DNA of 64,000 nt from the NCBI GenBank assembly GCA_907163375.1, contig CAJQUW010008688.1, positions 5,001 to 69,000 on the forward strand, written 5' to 3'. The stretch is from Prostheceraeus crozeri (taxonomy: Eukaryota; Platyhelminthes; Polycladida; Euryleptidae). The translations under genes were made by a program, and so were the position numbers. Positions 60,301 to 64,000 of this stretch are shown here, piece by piece; the stretch's first letter is position 1; every line of letters begins with the position of its first letter. Under the pieces are notes generated by a model. The model did not search any database, was not told where the DNA came from, and worked only from the letters and a program-made list of their open reading frames with translations.

Positions 60301-60487
60301 TGCATCTATGAAATTGTGGTGTTTCATCAATTATCCTTATCCTAACAAGCCCGGCGCGCTCTCAACTCTTTGCCGCTCGTTGCGGCAGGGACTTTTAGTG
60401 ACGTCATGACAATTTCGATCCTACAAGTTAAAACTTCGTTGCGGCACGGTGTGTTTTAATTAGACTCTCCTCTATTGTTACCAGCGT
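60301..60487. other. Junction, no gene seen
   Basis: Short stretch between the PLE-1 3' end and the next retroelement. It contains a repeated GTTGCGGCA word (60383 and 60434). No further structure. Confidence 0.4.
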
Positions 60488-61828
60488 TTGTTCTGTAATG
60501 TCTTGTATGTCATTGAACGGTTTTTAGCCGAGCTCTCTTGTAATTTGATTTTGGAAATAAAGAGAGGGGTGGGAATCCTGGTTTGGACCCCGAATATTGA
60601 CCACTGGCACGTTGGTCTTGCAAACCTTATGAACACCCCTCCAGAGCTCACACCACAAGCTACAGAACGAACAGCCATTGAGCGGCTTACTATTTTACTT
60701 AGGCGTCTCGAGTCGAAAGTGGACGCTTGGAACATCAAGACGCCGACACTACCGGGGCTGTAATTGTTACCTCGCCATACCACGAGCTCATCAAAAGAGC
60801 TGACGCCCTGATCAATAAAGCCGCTACAAATTCACGCTCTCGACACGAGCTGAAGTCTCTAACGGAAGTCCTCAACGCGCCCTCTTGGGAAGACGCGCAA
60901 CGGATAACGGCCGATCGTCTCAAGACCGTTTTGGCCGGAGAGGCCTTAGGGTGGAGCTTCGTAGGGGACTACGAACGTTTCGAAACGGCCAATGCCTTGG
61001 GGTTGCCCTGTGCACCTCCCGAGCTCCACTTATACGCAAACACGACTTCTGCAGCGCGCGGACGGGGTGCTTACGCTAGTCGAGGCGCTTACCCTCCTGG
61101 ACAAAGACGCGCCTATCGAGCCCGACGTGGTACGGGACATAGATCCTGATCTCTATCTTCAAGCTGTACGTCAGGTAGAAGCGCTCCCAATCGCCGATTC
61201 GGAACCGTTCGCTGGCTGGAGGATCGACTCGGATACCGAAGATGATCAAGACCAACCGGACAATGAACAGGACCGTGATGGAGACAATCCGAATGACGAT
61301 GAAGCCGGACCACGATGGCCACGGCCGGGGCCTCACATTCTATGGTCCTCCGATGGGCCTATGGATGACGTTAATCTCCCTCCTACACCTGACTCTCATA
61401 ATGATTCTCCTATGCTGTCTCCGCGAACGCCCCACACGCCCTCGTCAGGGCGGCGCTGCTTAACCTTTTCAACAGCTCAAGTCCCCTCAGGCCACATCTC
61501 TTTAGCTAGAGCACAGCAGTTCGGCCCTTTTTGCAAACAGCTCTCTGATGGGTTTCGGGTCTACCAGAAACATAGTCAGGCCGTGGTGGCCCCTCAAAGG
61601 CCTTCTTTTTCTCAAAACCCTGAGGTTATTCAGGCTTTTATCGATTACTTATCCCAAGAGAAAGTGATCGAACCGGTGACCAAACGTGGGCCTCACCGGG
61701 CCTTTCCGTTTCTCATTGCCAAATCGGACGGCCGTCCTAGGTTTTTGGTAGACTACTCGAAACTGACCCCGACGCTGGCTAAGAAGTCAGTTAAGCTTTT
61801 ACCGTTTAAAACATACGCGTCAGTTTAA
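60488..61828 (+). mobile_element. Unclassified reverse-transcribing element, fragment
   Basis: Overlapping plus frames give a coiled, charged gag-like region (60727-61149) and an acidic, proline-rich region. The start of a reverse transcriptase follows: VIQAFIDYLSQEKVIEP, then FPFLIAKSDGRPRFLVDYSK (61620-61770). The higher GC content differs from the flanks. The start of the polymerase resembles pararetrovirus-, DIRS- or Ty3-like enzymes, and the family cannot be settled by eye. Treated as a fossil; broken and incomplete. Confidence 0.6.
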
Positions 61829-62564
61829 CCCTTTCATTCATATCGTTGCCGAACGGCACAGCAACTTATTCTCTCTGTAAGTGGCAAAAGCAACGTCAAA
61901 CTAGCACTGGAAATGAAAATTTAGCAAGTTCTAGTAATAATCTAACGATGGATTTTGTTTAAGTTTTTCTTACAGACCGTTTTCTTCAAATATATCAGCT
62001 GTTTTCAAGCACGATTCTACACAAAAATTGGAGGTAAGTAAATCGAGCAATTTACAACCAAATAACGCCACTGAAGTGGGAAAAGCTCGTAAAAACTGAG
62101 CAGAATACGTTGCAGTTGCACGATACAACGTATTTGTTTTAGGAAAATTCATGTGTGCTTCATTAGACTAGATTACATCTGTATGAACCAAACGGCAACA
62201 ACATGACATTGTAATATTTTTTTAATTTTGGGGTCTGTTGGCAATTTGTATCAAACGACAACAGCATGAGTTAGAGGAATCAATAATGATTTGTCAATTT
62301 GACGAGCACGTTGTGATAGGCTATATGTGTTGGCACATATGTATTCCTATCTAAGAAATACCTGGCTAATCGCGGTAATGTACATGTAATAATTCGGTAA
62401 ACCTTAAGTTTGACGCCCCCCATTTTGCAGAATTTTTAAATATGGTAAAATAACACATTCCAAGTTACAATTATATTAGAATTTTTTAGAAAATCAGTCA
62501 AGAAAACAATTTTTTTTTAATTTGTTTAAATTGTTTTTAGTTTAAATTTTTGATTAGTTTCAAT
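61829..62564. other. No gene seen; upstream of Merlin transposase
   Basis: AT-rich sequence that probably includes the 5' end of the Merlin element, but no terminal inverted repeat could be paired with the sequence after 63515. Confidence 0.5.
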
Positions 62565-63515
62565 ATGACCATCTCTGTTGCATATCCTCATGAAATTCGT
62601 TACGAAGAATTATTTTTTCGCGATATCATAGATGAAGATTCAGCAATTGCTTGGTGTAAAAGATTTGGACTGTTAAACACAGATATGTATTGCAATGCGG
62701 GTCATGGATGCACCTGGCAAACGTCTCCTATGAGCCAACATGGGAGAGATCAGTGTCATTGGAGATGCACTGGCAGGACACATCGTTCTCGTATTTCTAT
62801 GAGAAAAGAATCATTTTTTGAGAAATCGCATTTGAAAATTCGAACAGTTCTACGGATTTTATACTATTGGAGTCGCGATACTCCACTTCAATCCATCGTT
62901 CATGAAACTGAGGTCAGTGAGACCACAATAATCGATTGGCTTAACTTCATACGTGAAGTATGCGGTTTGCATTTGACGAACAACCCACGTCTAATCGGTG
63001 GTCCTGGGCGTATTGTGTGTATTGATGAAAGTAAGTACTTTCATCGGAAGTATAATCGCGGCCGCTATCGAGACGGCCAATGGGTTTTCGGAGGGATTGA
63101 CGTCGAGGATCCAAGCCGATGTTTCCTTGTTCCTGTGGAAACACGAAACCGCTCGACGTTGGAGCCATTGGTAAGGCAACATGTGGCCGTCGGTAGCGTC
63201 ATATGGAGTGACGAATGGGGGGCGTATTCTCAACTGAATTCCTTGGGATACACCCATCACACTGTGAATCACAGTGAACATTTTGTTTGCCCAACTACGT
63301 TAGTTCACACGAACCACATCGAAAATATGTGGATGCGTGCTAAGCAGAAGTTTCGTCGCATGCACGGAACCAGTCCCAACCTTTTCAATTCTTATTTGGA
63401 GGAATGGCTGTGGTTTCAGCGTCATCCTACGTTACCGTTAGCGTACCGTGGAGCGAGCAATCTTCCGAAGCCGCCCATCATGATTTCACACAGACATGGA
63501 ACCGCTATAAAGTGA
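62565..63515 (+). CDS. Merlin/ISXO2-type transposase, unbroken
   Basis: 316 residues from the ATG at 62565 (the frame is open a little further upstream without an ATG). The N-terminal part has a zinc-ribbon-like CNAGHGCTW...CHWRCTG, followed by a helix-turn-helix-like SETTIIDWLNF. The core starts IGGPGRIVCIDESKYF (Asp, codon 63024-63026), then GQWVFGGIDVEDPSRCFLVP, VIWSDEWGAYS (Asp, 63210-63212), and HTNHIENMWMRAK (Glu, 63321-63323). This is the DDE arrangement of IS1016/IS1595-related Merlin elements. All three acidic residues are present and no stop occurs, so it may be active. Host function is possible but there is no evidence for it. Confidence 0.93.
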   Translation: MTISVAYPHEIRYEELFFRDIIDEDSAIAWCKRFGLLNTDMYCNAGHGCTWQTSPMSQHGRDQCHWRCTGRTHRSRISMRKESFFEKSHLKIRTVLRILYYWSRDTPLQSIVHETEVSETTIIDWLNFIREVCGLHLTNNPRLIGGPGRIVCIDESKYFHRKYNRGRYRDGQWVFGGIDVEDPSRCFLVPVETRNRSTLEPLVRQHVAVGSVIWSDEWGAYSQLNSLGYTHHTVNHSEHFVCPTTLVHTNHIENMWMRAKQKFRRMHGTSPNLFNSYLEEWLWFQRHPTLPLAYRGASNLPKPPIMISHRHGTAIK

Positions 63516-64000
63516 AATCTTATGAACATCCCGAATTCCCGTCTCGAATTCTTCGAACGATCTCTACATATAATGGTTCTCATCTATAGAACAAGTTTGC
63601 TTTCTTATGAAGAAAGTGAATGACAAATTGAATTTGAAGTGTGTCAAACATTTCGTAAATGAAATAGCAATTTACGAATACTTCTTTTTATTTTTATCCA
63701 CTCTGGAACACCCTGTAGAAGTACCGAAATGGCTTCAAATGGACAATCAGATAGTCTTAGAAATTTAGAAAAAATATAGAGATCCATTCTTATTTGATTT
63801 AGGTGCATGAAAGCCGAATAATACAAGGATAGCCAAATATCAATTTTCGATTATTTATTTTTCTATTTTTCATAATGGAACACCCTGTCCATGAGGTAAT
63901 ATGGCTTTCAATACTAAACAGATGATCTCAAAAAATCAAGAATAATATAGGGAGTCATTTTTTGCTAGATTTGGGTGCATGAATATATCAATTAGAGACT
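63516..64000. repeat. Tandem repeat, period about 172 bp, running off the window
   Basis: TGGAACACCCTGT starts at 63704 and again at 63876. Further shared words follow in order in both copies: AATGGCTTCAA / ATATGGCTTTCAA, CAGATAGTC / CAGATGATC, AATATAG and TTTGGGTGCATGAA. At least two units are present, the second incomplete. It could be a satellite or the repeated end of a mobile element. 63516-63690 holds nothing recognised. Confidence 0.75.

Noticed and set aside
1-64000. CRISPR arrays, operons or bacterial genes
   Set aside because: No regularly spaced repeats or gene packing of that kind; spliced gene and animal transposons show the DNA is eukaryotic.

Overview
The window is animal nuclear DNA. 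It has an intron-bearing host gene with clean GT-AG junctions, metazoan-type transposons (Tc1, hAT, piggyBac, pogo, P, Merlin, PIF/Harbinger), endonuclease-bearing Penelope-like elements (PLEs), RTE LINEs and an LTR element. The recurrent TACATGTA words and this repertoire fit a marine invertebrate (lophotrochozoan or non-vertebrate deuterostome). That placement is inference; no species is claimed.

Layout. 1-2011 is almost pure A/T low-complexity sequence that ends abruptly. 2012-9148 has no gene I recognise. 9149-10723 is the 3' part of a decayed P-like transposon. 11357-19423 (minus strand) is the one clear host gene, a three-coding-exon MGMT (O6-methylguanine-DNA methyltransferase) whose phases join to 195 codons. 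Its introns carry a PLE fragment, a hAT-like non-autonomous element with a tRNA-SINE inside it, a LINE 3' fragment and a tRNA-like repeat. 20983-22400 is a broken Tc1 element, 22499-22860 a 70-bp tandem repeat. 26.3-26.7 kb holds small transposon and LINE scraps, and 28.85-30.55 kb a second P-like relic.

32.3-60.3 kb is a nested stack of mobile elements. A Neptune-type PLE (starting near 32285) is split by a piggyBac element (33364-52305). The piggyBac intron received a hAT (34363-37288, itself hit by another PLE with a long ORF and a hammerhead-ribozyme-like motif) and a pogo-like element (37401-47923). The pogo-like element received an RTE LINE and a second hAT (42327-47556) with a full-length transposase frame, and that hAT was hit by a second piggyBac (42880-45432). 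A third hAT (49811-51737) sits in the piggyBac transposase exon. The Neptune PLE was hit again by a P-like unit (53080-59734) carrying a Ty3/gypsy fossil, which was in turn hit by a two-gene PIF/Harbinger element (54385-56115). Most boundaries are supported by terminal inverted repeats and target-site duplications read directly from the sequence.

60.5-61.8 kb is a fragment of an unclassified reverse-transcribing element. 62565-63515 is an unbroken Merlin/ISXO2-type transposase, followed by a tandem repeat of about 172 bp running off the window. Apart from MGMT, nothing here looks like a working host gene. Several transposon frames (hAT-2, Merlin, the second PLE) are long and unbroken and probably young.
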